64,000 nucleotides of DNA, taken from Musa acuminata AAA Group. Lineage: Eukaryota > Streptophyta > Magnoliopsida > Zingiberales > Musaceae. The notes below the pieces were generated by a model that was not told the DNA's origin, made no database searches, and saw only the letters and a list, made by a program, of their open reading frames with translations. The DNA is taken from assembly GCF_036884655.1 (NCBI RefSeq), contig NC_088335.1, positions 46,567,001 through 46,631,000 of the forward strand, in the 5' to 3' direction. The translations under genes were made by a program, and so were the position numbers. This document shows positions 1-13,260 of this stretch, one piece after another. The stretch's first letter is position 1. Every line of letters begins with the position of its first letter.

Positions 1-1126
1 TTATCTTTATGTGGCTTAGGAACTTCATAAAGTTCTGCCCAAGTCGCTCCGATCCTTGATTTATATTGAGTTGATGGTGACCCTCACACATACTAATTCA
101 AGGGTTAATCCTCTACTTAGTCTGATCTTAATATCAACTCTAAGTATGTCTTTGTTTGATGTTGCCTTAGGTTACTCCCCCACTTGATCTCACAATATGT
201 CCACCAACACATTATCTCATGTGAGATCATGCAATGACTCCTTATCTCTCACTTGGCCCATGGAGCTTTATGGAGTTATTGTCTTGAGATATCCCTTCTC
301 AATATATGTGGCTCGTGGTACATGATTCTTTCTCTAGAGGATCAGGATGTACCCTTATTAGATATTTGTTCTGTTCGAGCAACTTTTCTCTTCGCATCCT
401 TCCCTTGAAAGTTTCGTAGACCACCATCCATCCACTTGGACTTCTCCGCCTTACTGAACAAACTATGCACTGTTTCATCCTCGTGAATGCACTTGCTAAA
501 TTGTGACTCTTTATCAATACAATCCCTTTTGCGTCCCTCAAAAACCTAGCAACGTACTGAACTTGCTACACACTTTAGCCTCTCACAAACATATCCTTCC
601 TATGTTAAAGAAAAAGTTTCAATATTCCATAACGCTGAGTTTTGGTCGCCTTAGGATAGCCATAGATAGTCCATTGTTCGTATACAAACTCTTGTATGAG
701 TACTGAATTCTTCGATTTAAAATTTTTCCTCATCTTTATAAGCTTTGCATAACTTTTTTATTTGCCGAGCAACCCATCCCTTCTTATATGGTCGCCTCCT
801 TTGCCAAGTGTCTCACTTGTTTTGAGCACCGTTAATTTTGGTTATTAATATCAAGCCACAGCTTGAACTTAACTATCCCAACCTTTATGCATATGTATTT
901 TTCTCAGCTCACTTGTTCGTATAGTACCTCTCATGTGAAGGATTAGTCATTGCTTTAAATGTCAATCTTGGATGTGTACTCCTTTCAACGACTTATTTTC
1001 CTACATTTCAATACTTGTTTCCCTTAAATAGTCACGCGTGCTACCTGCCCTCAACACGACCCTGCTAAGTCCCCCACATTTATACGATAAATATTTCTAA
1101 GTGTGTTTGTCTCGCTTCGATAACAT
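1..1126. other. Decayed repeat-derived sequence, no intact gene
   Basis: Reading frames are short and broken on both strands. The stretch runs directly into a segment (1127 onward) that resembles the LTR of the gypsy element at 19.9–20.6 kb, so I read it as the inner or flanking part of a related decayed element. No reverse transcriptase, protease or integrase motif could be recognised. The assignment rests on context only. Confidence 0.3.
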
Positions 1127-1700
1127 ATGTCATGGACTTAACTAGTCTTACTTAAGTCGTGCAGTACCCTTACGTGTTTATCCGTAAAGTGTCAATCTCT
1201 CTGAAATCCCTTAAGGATCTACAAAGAAGAAGATGGGCTAGAGGAAGTGTTTAACTTAGAATCCTACAAGCAACCACCTCAGTAAACACTTGATAGATAA
1301 TATGAATTATAAATATATATTTCACAAGATTTGAATAATCGTATGACAAAAGGTCCAAGGTGCTCCGTCGTGGCCATAAGCTCCCACAAGTGCCCACATG
1401 ACACTACTACGAAATAAGGCAACAAATTAACTCTAGACATTATCCTAAAGGCTTATCCAATCATATATCACCCGAGTGGCTCTTGGGAGTTATGTTGGTT
1501 GATATTTCATACCATTTTGTAGAGCTAGAAAACTCTCAAAATGATTATCTGGATGATTTATTTTTGGATAGTTTTGTCTTTGCATAATGACTGCACACAA
1601 CCTATGTTTACAAGTATGAAATAATCATAAAAACTAACCAAAATGGGGCTGTCAAGCCTATTGTAAGCTCTCTACATGATGTGTAAAACATGAATAAAAT
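1127..1700 (-). mobile_element. LTR-like fragment related to the 19.9–20.6 kb element
   Basis: The run starting at about 1128 (gtcatggactta, then acttaagt, then gtacccttacgtg) follows the same order of words as 19889–20040. Further matches follow: a 'caagcaa..gaacacttg'-like stretch near 1270 against 20165–20190. The two copies are strongly diverged by substitution and small gaps. Orientation is taken from the better preserved copy, whose coding remnants lie on the minus strand. No target-site duplication or complete LTR end was found. Confidence 0.4.
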
Positions 1701-4010
1701 TGAAAGACATAGACATACATAAGCATTATGTCGAATTCCTTATTTACAATTTTGTCTATGACACACAACGTCCACCTATTCCCTTGTCTTGTCCTAACTT
1801 TACTTTCTTCTAGCCTCCCCCCTCTACCCCATTGCCCTCCTCTCCTTTATTGCTATCTTTGTCGGCCTTACTACCATCTGAATTGCCTCCCTCCTTTCCC
1901 ATTCTTTTCGTTGGCTCTCCCAAAATAGTTAAACTCCTCTCATAATCTCTAATATTGCCTTCACCCTTGCCGTCCAGTATGCCCTCGCTCTCATGCCAAG
2001 GTCTCTCCTCTCTAGTATTGCCAATTCAGTCATCAATGGAGGAGCAATATTAGGCTTCATGTGGAGGCTGTTCTTATGAGAATCTCTATCGCTAGCATCA
2101 AAGTCAAATTATAAGTTAGTCGCCTCCATAATGACCTCTCATCATTGACCCTCGAACATTGCAAGGGCCAAAAGATGACATTGTCCTTGGTTATAATGCG
2201 GCCTTGGTGATACTTTGGTAACGATGGATGAGAGTGAGGCCTTTGGCAATGGCAAAGGTGGCGGATGAGGCTTTAGCAACGGGCAAGAGCAAGGGTACAT
2301 TCTCAAGGGCAGCGAACAAAGGGCAAAGGTGGCTATGACAGGATGGAGGTTACAATAAGACAGAGATGGTGGTCGATGAGACAGAGGCTAAAAGTGATCT
2401 CATCTTTTAAAAAGTAAAATATACTTTTGTAGGAATAAAATAAAGATAATTCTATTTATAACCTTGGTTTTGTTATTTACAATCATGTGTTATGAACTTT
2501 CAATATTTCTAGGTTATCTCTTTGTAAATAGATGCATATGCCCTAATTTTATAATGTAATTTTAAAATAATATTTTCACTCCTTACCTATAATCCTTTTT
2601 TTTTTCTTTTTCTATTTTCTCCTCCTCGTAGTCCTCAACATCGGATGAGATCGACAACAATAATATCCCCAACTAGCAAAGCTGACGATGATAGAGGGGA
2701 GAGCATGAGTGGTAAGGAGCATGGGCTGGGAGAGGTGAGTGGTGGGGAGAGTTTGTAGGGTGCGCAGTCGAACAAATAAGCAAGCTAAAGGTGACGATTA
2801 ATGAAAGGGAGTGATGGGGGACAATCCAGGGGTAGTGATTAATGGCATCGAGCGATGGGGAGAGTCAACAATAGTAGTGTGCACAGATGTAGGGAGTGGT
2901 GGGGGATGCACTAAGGGCGGTGATCGACAATAGAGAATGATGGGGGTAAGTTGGGGGCAATGATCAGGGGCAACGATCGATGGGGAAAGTCGATGACAAT
3001 TGAGTGCACAAGCGGGGGTTGTGGGGAAGGAGCAAAAAAAGGATAAAAATAGAATAAAAAATATTATAAATAATAACATATTATTTTATTAAATTTTTTA
3101 AATGATTATAAATAATAAGAAGATGACTCTAAATTGTAAGTTTTTAAAATAAAAAAGATGTTCAATGGGAAAAATAACAAAAACCTGAGATTTTTTTTTA
3201 AAATTTGTCCATATAAAATTTTAAGTTAAAAGTTTTCTTCATATTTGTTATAAATATAAAAACATAATACTATGAGGTTCACAATGAATATTTTATTATT
3301 ATGATGTTGTATAGTATAATAAAGATTTAGTAATTAGACACCCAACAAACGAAATCGTGCAACTCATCATATGGCATGAATGGTTGATTTGGGTACAACT
3401 CACCTTTTTATTATTAAACCTCGACAATTGTTAAATAGTAAACGAGACATAAGTTACTAAAAACTATAGGTTATCTTAATATTTCTTAACATAAATACAA
3501 AAAACATATTAGATATCAGTTTGTTGTACGCATAATATCACGTTAAAGAATCATATTGATATTTTTCTTTCATAAACTACTGTAATGCTGGAGGAGTGAA
3601 ACAACATTTCATCCCTTTGACTCGATTAAGCTCACTCGAGTTACTGGCGTTCTGCAGATTTATGGGTGTTGGTGATACAGTGTCCATGATCTGCTACATC
3701 TCCCTATGTTGACCAAAACAGTGAAGCTTCATGGACGGCAGCTCGAGCAGGTGGACCTGTTCGAGTGAGTACTTCTACTGCAGCACAGCTTCCTGCCATG
3801 GATAATAACATAACACGCAGCCTTGGAGGGTATCGGCGTTAAATAACGTTCCTCCGCGATCGGTCCAGGATCAGACTCGCCATCAGGGGGGCTGCCACGG
3901 CGAAGATGTTGACAGCTGCATCTTGATGAGCAAGGACTGATGCACTGGTCTACCATCCCCGAACTCCCGAGCTTATCTGTGACAGCTGGGACGTGCATCG
4001 ATGCTTCGGC

Positions 4011-4045
<35 letters not shown>

Positions 4046-5700
4046 ATTCTGGTTGGAGTCCAACAGCTTAACCCAACCATCGCCATTAAGGAGTGATGAG
4101 TCGGAGCGTGCTACTTTATTTGCTGCTGTGTTATTTTACCGTCGGCAATGGGCTCAGAGGACGATGACATGACAACACAGCTCGGTCTTTCGTGCTGGCC
4201 ATGGGAGGGAACTGCCAAGGAATCAGTGTGAAGTACGATGCACCGCTTTGCCGAATTAAAGTGGAGGCGTCAAATCCAGCTCACGGTTCGTACGATCGCA
4301 GGGTGGAAGCACACGGGAAGAATGTTTTTTCTTGAAGTTTCACCGTCACAAAGTTCGAGGAAGCGCACGGATGTTTCAGACACGATCGAGAAGAATCCAA
4401 ATTTTCATGATTTCTCTAAAAGTTGTCATAATTCAATATTGGACGAATTTCCTGAAACAAAAACCTCGCATTTTAATATTATTTCCACGGATCCTCTCTC
4501 GTTTGGTTTCTGTTTTTTTCGCTATTTGATCGAACTCATAAGCTTAAACGAGTCGAAAATGATAAGAATATAATAATCATATAAAAATTTAATGTCATTT
4601 ATTATATAATTAAACGATGCTAGTAATAGAATTATTAAATAAGTCAAAAAGAGCTTAGTCTTAAATAAACCCACTGTTATAATGACATGTTAAAGAATAA
4701 AACAATATTATTTTAATTAGCTATGCGATAAAACTAAAAATAAATAATAATTATATACACCTTATACAATGGTTTCACATTTGAATAACAAGTTATTATA
4801 ATACTCAAGCCTTCATTTTTAATATATAATTTTAATTGAAACGTGCCAAAATCAATTGGAATATTTAATTTTAATTGAAAAGATCCTCTTTTAATATTTT
4901 CAATCTAATTTTAATTGAAACGTGCCAAAATTAATTAAAATATTTAATTTTAATTGAAAAGCTCATCTATTTTGGGCTTTTCTCCAAAGTACTTTTATTT
5001 TTATTTTTTTCAAACGATTTTTCTATTTCTTATAATCATTTATTTCTTTCTTTTTCAAACCGTCATGGAACGTGCTCATGTCACCCAATCCCTTACCTTC
5101 GTCATGATTGTCAATCTCGATAAAGGAAAAAAAAATTAATAAAAGTAAGAGTCGATAAAGAGAAAGAAAGGTAACGAAAGTGAGGACAAAGACAAAGATG
5201 AAGACACGATCGAACAAAATAAAGGCAATAAAGTGAAAGCGATGGAAGATAATGAAAGATATTTATAAGACTACAAAATATATGGATATAAACTGAAGAG
5301 AATAAAAATAACAACACCTTCCCACAAAAGTTCAAAAAGATAATTTTTTAAAAAAACTCACCCTACAAATATCACAAAAACTCAAATTAAATCTTTAAAT
5401 AAAAAAATACGTAACATAATAATATTTATGAGAAGTTCATTAAAGAATTTATTATATTTAAAAATTAAAAACTATCTAGATGTTTTTAAATAGAATTACA
5501 TTTTTAACTTTTAGAAAAAGTACTAACACTTGTTAATTCACCGAAAAGGCTCTCCATGCAACAGAAACAATGGTACTGAAGAGTATTTTTATTGAAGATA
5601 AGGGTGCAAATATTGAAAATATAAAAGAGCAAAAATTCAACTCAATAGGCCCAAACATCAGTGACGGCCAATTACCGCAAAACGAATTAATAAAAATTTA
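1701..5700. other. Gene-free stretch with purine tracts and one GC-richer patch
   Basis: Pyrimidine-rich sequence (about 1790–2000) is followed by purine-rich, imperfectly repetitive sequence (about 2170–2400 and 2690–3040, with recurring 'gatgggg' words). Positions 3590–4330 are visibly more GC-rich than the flanks and carry a minus-strand frame with a true ATG at 3998 (89 codons, Cys/Ser-rich, no recognisable domain). From 4560 to 5550 the DNA is AT-rich and simple. I see no supported gene. Confidence 0.5.
4014..4042. repeat. (TC)n microsatellite
   Basis: About 14 uninterrupted TC/CT dinucleotides lie inside the GC-richer patch. TC tracts are common in plant promoters and 5' leaders, but no gene start could be tied to this one. 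Confidence 0.9.
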
Positions 5701-8700
5701 GTGATCCAATATGTTTCACCATTCAGATAAAACTACCGTTTGAAAAAATCTCTTTGATGCATTGTTCAGAAGCAGCATTACATTAATCCCTCCATGCCTC
5801 TTTGGAAATGCCCCAATCCTGACACTTTGTTCCATGTATAAGATGGTAATATCAGACAACCAATAACTCCACAAGTGTAACATACCTACAACCCCCCTCT
5901 TATACAGTTTATTTCTTCCTTCATCAGCATCAATTTTATTTCCTGCTCTAGTACAATGGCCTGCTGCCACGGTCCCCATGATCTGGATAGTTCTCATTAC
6001 TATTGTGCTTGTAATATCACCAACTGTTGTTTGTGGCCACCAAAACAAGGGTGACAGTCAAACCGCACAATAAAACTGCAAACAGTTGACCATGTGGTCA
6101 CAGATTAGCAACCAACACCAACCAAAATATCGCAACGTATATGTGTTTGTGTTTGTGCCATATGTCGGCCAAAGAACCTTCCATAGAGGTTGCCATGAAA
6201 GAAGTCATTTCTAGCTGTTTATTTCCTGCAGCATTAACAATTGCTCACGAAACCTTGCCCCTCTAAACAAGTAGCAGGACAAATCCACAGAAAGCAGAAT
6301 AGGCTTTTCTCATCCTGTCCACATTTTTAAAGATAAGAATATTTGTCAGCTCATACATTTTTAACATAAAGATAAATGAAAAGAAGAACATGTAATCCTA
6401 TTGCTTACCAGACATGATTGCAAAATTATACCAGGGACAGTGTCTGGTATACTCTGAACGGAGCAGATCCAAGCTGAGCCCCATTGACAGTTCCTGCGAC
6501 AATGCTAACACTTTAATCATGTGGAGTTAAGATGTAGCAAATAGAGAAACGTACAAGTTTCAGCGATTAGGATTGATGAAACTCTCCGTGGGGAGAATCC
6601 ATATGCGAGATAAGCAGATTGCAATGATCAGATATCAATTTTATTGCTCAGTTCATGGTACAACTATCAGCAAATGCAAAATGTATTCTCAAAATCTATT
6701 CTTTAGACCACTTGTTTCCAAACCTTTGATCTCGTTCCAAGTCATTCTTCTCTTTCCCTTCTATTCACTTGAATACTGGAACAACAGGAAACCAATACTG
6801 AAACAGTTAATCAGTGAGAACGACCATCCAACTTCTTCAACGGTCAGATACTATTCGTGTCAAAGTTGATTGTATATGGACAATAGAAGGACAGCACAAG
6901 CATAAAGATGCCAGAAAAAACCACGAGAAGCTCGATGAGACCCTACACAGCAGAAGCGCCTCTGGTTATCTGACCTTTCACCATGTTACCCAAACAGATA
7001 GCTGTCCTTAGCAGATTTGAAGCAGCTTTCAAAGAATCAATCATCTGTCACTATCTCAAGAACCAGCAGGATATTTCTTTCCCCCTCATCTCAATTAGAG
7101 TCGTAATTAACAAAGTTATCATTAATTCATGTTCCTAGAGAAACAATGGAAAGAGTAGACATCTGCTGCAGCATTCCAATATGGAAAGAATATTCTCATA
7201 TGATACTGTTGTTTGTATGAAGAATAAGTAGACATCATTGGACAAACCAGCTGCATTCAGCAATACATTTCCTAAGTACAAAAATGTTTGGAATGCGATA
7301 CATATACCATTGGATTTTGATGGTACTCATGCAGTAATTTCAAATATTTATAACTGAAAAACATAAACATGACATTCGATTCAGTCAACATCCTCAAAGT
7401 GGGAGCTATATTCAAAGGTAGACTTCATTATCAAGGAGATATCAAGAGCCACTCCTAGAGATGTTACCAATAACTCAATATGCCCGATCGATCACAGGTG
7501 ATAACCTGATTAAAAGGCTTAAGCAGAAAACCTAAGCATAAATCTAATAAATTCATACTGTAACAAATTAAGCAGAAACATTTTTAAAATATCATGAGTT
7601 CTAAACAAACACACAATACATCATGTGCAGTTCAACACTAGCTTTTAAAAAGAGCATGCATAAAATGTTCTCACCATCCATTGTTTAACAGAGAATTATA
7701 ATCCTTTTTCTTGTAAAATTTAGGCTTTCAAATGACTCTCCTGTGTTTTGGTGAAAAATGGCACATAAAATAGTTACACAAACAGAAGCAGAGGAAACAA
7801 TAGAAAGCATCACAGCTGAAAGAAAAAACAAGCATAACAATGACAATTTAACAAACCAGCATATTCATCATTATTCTGCTTCATTGCACAAGCACCTATA
7901 AGATATAACAATTGTCTTTCTTCATAACTTGTTAAAACTACTTGCTCTTGTTGCATTACTCAAAATGAGAAATATTCACATTGTGTAAAATCTTATTACT
8001 CTTTACCACTTCAAGGAAAAGCTAGTCTTAACAGACAAGATTACTTTGCAGGCTCCCTTCTGAGCAGCTGCGCTCTTATATGGCCAGAAACTCAACCATA
8101 GGCAGTGCCTCTGACAAAATTGCCAGAGGCAAATAGAGTCAGACATAATTAACTTACATTGCTTAAAAAAAGTACCATTTGACCCCGTGACAAGCTTCAC
8201 ACAACCAACTCATCACCATCCTAAAGGCAGAGATCTCCAAATGCAAGATCAGATAATGCTATCAGCTACAAAATCCACAGAAATGTCTTCATCTAAGAGA
8301 AATTTCTGTAGGCAGTTAAGAAATGCTAGTCTAAAATAATGTAATATTTAAAAAAATGGCTTAAAATCTCAGCCAAAACATACTATTTCAACTGATAATC
8401 ATCATTCTGTTTGTGGAACAGTTTGATCCGGGAAAAATAAAGACTAAGCTTAGCTAGCTTTCTTCCTGACTTGGTAGAGTTTTGAAATTTACGACACCAG
8501 ACAAGAGGGAGCGGACAAACCTGATGAATAAAATGGTTAATTGGGTCAATTTGTGGTTTTTTTTTTTTTTTTACCAATCTCGTGAAGGCATGACTTGAAG
8601 GAAAAGAGGCCAAAGCTGTTATCTCTGTGACCCCCCACCTTGTGAAGCAAGCTCAACCTGAATCTACCAAATGTCAGAGGAAAAGCCTAGTTGTTCTGTT

Positions 8701-11700
8701 CACAATCTGCATCACTAAACTGCATACTGCAAAACTGATGCAATTTTAGAAGGCAAATGGGATACTACTGAATAAGATACATTTGAGACCTACTATGGGG
8801 TATCCTTATAATTTCCAAGGAAACCTGGCTATAATTACAATCGAAAACATACAAAATCCTCTTTCAAGTCATCAGTTCAAAAATCCCACTTCAAACATAT
8901 CCATAATAAACAAGGGCACAAGCCTCAACTCTCTTTATGCCAACAAGGAGAAGACTAAATAATAACCAGATGCTTAACTATATTAAAAAAGGACAAAGAA
9001 ATAGGGGCAGTAATAAAAGAAAGAACAAGTATCTATGTCAATTTAAACACCTACACTTCATGAACTTATCAACTACCAATTATACAGAAAAAGAAAAAGA
9101 TGCTAGTAACATTGACTTGCTTATTATGGTCAGGTATCTAACTTATGATAATTAAGGGTAACTATTGTCTTGCTGTAATTCTAACCTAGATTAAGCATAT
9201 GTAATCACATTATTATACAAAAACATTAAAAGAGGGGGAATATATACAAAAGAAGAAACAACAGAAAATATTACTGTCCAAAGCATTTGCTAGTATTTTA
9301 GAGCAAGTGGATATGATGTTATCAATATGCACATGAAATCCTACAAAATGACACAAATATAAGATGTTGAACAAGTTTTGTCAACAGAAGCAATCAAATA
9401 TGACAAGCAACAAGAAAAAAATTATGAACAAATGAAGTATGTTAATAAAAGCATAAACAAGAACAATTTATCATGGGAGAACACAATTATTTTTCACAAA
9501 GAAACAAAATATAATACAATGACATTTATCACTCAGGCAAAAGATTTATCAAAGACTACTCCATGAAAATATTTGAAACTCAAAAACAATTTTAACAGAA
9601 AACTTAGCTCAAATTTCAATAACACTCTAATTATTCTATAACATAAAAAAGTCGGAGTCCCTCAATCATCCTATCCCAAGCATGCAAAACCAACATGGAA
9701 GAAGATGAATTTGAACCAAACAATATGAAATATACCATGTTAAGTACTCATGTACAAAGTACCACCTGTGATACATTGACCAGCTACATGAGAACCAGTG
9801 AACCACACAATTACATTTTCCAACTCAATCACAAACATGAATGGTGAATTCAACATTAAGTATAGAAAGATCAAACCTCACAGGATACATGGATCAGATT
9901 AAAGTTTAAAGGGACTTTACATAGCCTACAGATTAACCAAATCCCACATGACTACATGAGGCTTAATGACCTCGGTCATAAATATGTCAAGCATGAGAAA
10001 GAGTCATACTATGAGGGAAGGGAACTGATCCATATGGGAGCTACTGGTACCTCCTTTGCTACAGCAATGTCTGGAATGCATCATACGGTGTTCATTGCCA
10101 CAAGCAAGGACCTGTGTGTCCATGCTACTGCCATATCCCGTGCCAATGAAGTATTGTCAGTAACAATTCTGTGCCCAAACATAGTAACAGTCTTGGCATG
10201 CATTGTCATAATGGACAGCATATATTGCATCACATATATATGTTCAACTCATCTTAGGTCCCTTAACAATTTTTCAAAAAATAAAAATAAAAGAATAGGA
10301 CATACTACCTCATATACATTATGATAAATGGAAGAGATAGTTACCAGAGGAACTTCTTTCAATTCACCATTTAAATAGATTTACCTTGTAAATAGTATGA
10401 ATAATCCAATTAGAGCAAAATATGGCAGTTGGGAATGGTCTGATAGCCTACATGCTTCAAGAGACTATTGAATAAAACAGCGAAACCAATGTTCCATTAT
10501 AGTAAGAACAGAAACACTTTATGGCTTTAAACTAGAACATTGAACAAGGACCCATAACTTTTTAATCAACACACAGATTCTTAGTTGGAACTAGCAATAG
10601 CACAAGGAGTTGCATAAGAGTTTACAAAAATACTTAAATGAATCATTTCGAAGCTACAACACCCTTTGTATGTATCAGCCACATTCAACCCTATGCAAAC
10701 TAGGTCAAGAAGAGGTTGCCAGTCACTATGGTTTTTGCCACATGGAACACGATCGATGTAGTACAAACCAGATTATTTTAAACATATTTTGACTTTAAAG
10801 GTCAGCACTTGAGGTCACTACTAGTTATTTTCATAAAGTGGCAGTTGGCTTTACTTGTGTTCTGCGTTCTTCTACCTTTAAAGCAGGAAGTTACAAAAAC
10901 CTGCAAAAGCCCTGTTTGCTAAGCTTACACAAATTGTAAATTTTAAAGTTATATAACATTGTGCAAAACTTCAGGAGTAAAATTGTTCTACTGTTGAACT
11001 TTTTAAAGCAGAGAATTGAGTGAGTGACCATCTAACTTTCCCAAATATGGAAAAAAGGAAAATCATGAAGCAAGAAGTTTGGTCCAACTCCCTGTTGACA
11101 AACAGGATAAAAAGCTTAGAAATCAGATGTGTCATTTGTATTGGCCAACACATCCAAGGAAGAAGGTAATTATACAATGACTCCTTGGACAAATCACATA
11201 AAATTCTTTTTTGTTCTTTCCTTTTTAAAAAGTTGAATCATTGAACAAGCCTCCCATACTGTTCATTCCACATCTTGCTTTCAAGCCCCAATAAGAATTT
11301 GCTTCATATTGATTTACTCCTACCGTCTAATAATAAAAATGTGATCAAGGTGCATGAGTTTCAATTATGTACTTCCAACTGTTAGTTAACATTAATGATA
11401 TTAACATTATATTAACAAAATATTCATATATCTTCTAATTTTGTATTTACCAAACATCACTCATTTTTTATTTCAAAAATAGCTATAAGTTGTAACCATC
11501 AAACAAAATTTCTAAAAAATATAAAAACCCTTATGTTTTTTTCGTTTCAAAAAAATATAGATATATTACGAAATACATGAAGTTTCAAAGTAGGTGAATC
11601 CTAACGTTCTTAAACTCTATTATATATTTCCGGCTGGTAACGACCATTTTCTCCAAGAAACAGTTTGACAAGTTGCTTGTTATTATCCCCATAAAAGGGT

Positions 11701-12005
11701 AACCTACTGGTGCAAGTTTCTTCAAACAAACCGTAGATGGCTCAAGGGGGAGCTGATCCATTTCGAGTTGCTTTGAACCAAACAAAACTCAAGCATTCAC
11801 AACACTGACCATACTAAATGTTTGCTCTTTACTCTTGCAAAGAAAAAAACAAAAAAAAAATTCAAGAAATGGACTTTCAGATGACATATGTTTCATACCT
11901 AAGGTTTTTCACATAGCTCAACAATTGGGAACATAATTTCCACCAAATTTGATATGCCAAGAAATACTGTTACAATTCCTCACTGCAAGCCTGTTTAAAT
12001 GAGCT
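5701..12005. other. Long stretch without an assignable gene; a few exon-like pieces on the minus strand
   Basis: No continuous conserved coding sequence was recognised in this 6.3 kb downstream of TAF8. On the minus strand some segments have acceptor- and donor-like flanks. One, at about 6497–6412, is open between a 'cgcag' acceptor and a GTAAGC donor. A 33-codon frame lies at 7044–6943 and ends in a stop. A short frame ending near 8204 follows a 'ctttag' acceptor. These may be exons of an unrecognised transcript, a TAF8 3' extension, or chance. Their products match nothing I know. Confidence 0.4.
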
Positions 12006-13097
12006 TTACAGCTGAGCAAGATCATGTGGCTTCTCCATAGCTTCTCTAAGTATCATTTCTGCTCTCCTCTTCTTGTCATCCTTCTCGTCATCCCTCAAAG
12101 GCCACGAATCTTTTCTTGCATCCAAAGCATTAGAAGATAATGATGCAGCTATAGATTTCTTGTCGACTCCAATCTTGAAATGCACTGTAGGCCTGCTTCT
12201 AAGAACAACCTTCCTGTCACTAGCACTATAGTCAAGAGAACCCACCTTTGCAGCCTCAAAGACAGGAGCAAAAGTCTCAAGCACCGATAACCTTTTGCCA
12301 GCATCTGCCTCATGTAGACGAGCATTTTCAGATACTGCTTTTTCTTTATATGGTAAAGGTGGGGCCAGAAATGGGTTGCTACCGACCACCTGCTTCCCCT
12401 TCCCAACATCACCATCACCAGTTGGTTGAAACCCAGCTGCTTCACTGGAGGCAAGTCGCTTCTGTAAGCTTAACAAAGACCTTTCTGCCTTCCTCCGCTG
12501 CCTTGCTTGTTCGACCTTGTCTGTTTTGGCATCAGTGGTCCTCTTGTTCCAAACAGGCGTGTGGACATAAGTATGAGGATCAGGGAGCCTTGGAAGCCAA
12601 TCAGGTATGTGCTTTCCCGGTGGTTCTTTGTTAACCTGAGCAAAGCTAGGTGTAGCCTTAGGTACACGAGGAATAGGGAATCTAGGAATGGGCTGAGCAA
12701 ACGGGACTTCCTCTTTTGTGCTAACAAAATGAGTGATCTCTCGAACAACACCTGAACCAACTAAGCAATGGTGAACATCAGATGCGCCAGAAAAACCTGC
12801 TTGCGAACTCAAATCTTCTAAGCTCTGGATGATATCAAAAACATTGCAACTCGTTCTACCAGCCAAATGAGCATAGAAACTCGCACTTTTGCCTAGATCA
12901 CATATGTACCGGACCGTGACCTCTGTGAGGGCGTCGACGGCAGAGTAATGCGATCCCTGAAACCCGACGGTCTCACAAATCTGGGCGACGGCAATCTTCA
13001 CAACGGCACGGCCGAACTCGTCAGTTGCCGATGACGGCAGACTCTTCTTCAAGCTGCTCTGCTGATCACTTTCACTCTCCTTGCCACCATCGCTCAT
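12006..13097 (-). CDS. TAF8: Transcription initiation factor TFIID subunit 8 (TAF8), single exon
   Basis: This codes for 363 residues in one exon. TAF8 is a histone-fold subunit of the general transcription factor TFIID; in the family it pairs with TAF10 in the nucleus. Residues about 26–97 match the bromodomain-associated histone fold (DEFGRAVVKIAVAQICE through YSAVDALTEV to the VFDIIQSLEDL helix). Residues about 132–186 match the TAF8 C-terminal domain, with the diagnostic IPDWLPRLPDPHTYVHTPVW. A basic stretch rich in Arg and Lys follows (about 187–215), and the tail is charged. The ATG at 13097 is the first in frame before the fold; two codons further upstream the frame contains only a TTG. 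Length and the lack of introns fit plant TAF8 genes as I know them. The neighbouring tRNA-Arg is divergently placed. Confidence 0.93.
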   Translation of the reverse strand: MSDGGKESESDQQSSLKKSLPSSATDEFGRAVVKIAVAQICETVGFQGSHYSAVDALTEVTVRYICDLGKSASFYAHLAGRTSCNVFDIIQSLEDLSSQAGFSGASDVHHCLVGSGVVREITHFVSTKEEVPFAQPIPRFPIPRVPKATPSFAQVNKEPPGKHIPDWLPRLPDPHTYVHTPVWNKRTTDAKTDKVEQARQRRKAERSLLSLQKRLASSEAAGFQPTGDGDVGKGKQVVGSNPFLAPPLPYKEKAVSENARLHEADAGKRLSVLETFAPVFEAAKVGSLDYSASDRKVVLRSRPTVHFKIGVDKKSIAASLSSNALDARKDSWPLRDDEKDDKKRRAEMILREAMEKPHDLAQL

Positions 13098-13252
13098 GTT
13101 CAACTGATCATATTATCGGCGCCAAAATCGGCGCCAGAATCAGGGGCTTGGCCAATCACCACCACTCTCTGTCGATCCGCTGGACCTCCGAAGCTCAAAG
13201 GGCAAAAGTGTGCGCGATCCTGGGATGGGGTTTCAACAAGGATCCTTTAGGA

Positions 13253-13260
13253 AAACCCTA
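13253..13260 (-). promoter_or_regulatory. Telo-box-like element (AAACCCTA) upstream of TAF8
   Basis: AAACCCTA lies about 155 bases upstream of the TAF8 start codon, with a second AAACCCTAA at about 13525–13533. Telo-boxes are common near the starts of plant genes for the transcription and translation machinery. The role here is inferred from position and sequence only. Confidence 0.4.

Noticed and set aside
9956..10324. 122-codon plus-strand frame with a true ATG
   Set aside because: No domain, no promoter or splice context, and composition like the surrounding intergenic DNA.
12248..12760. Several 80–128-codon frames inside TAF8
   Set aside because: All are shadows of the TAF8 coding sequence in other phases or on the other strand.
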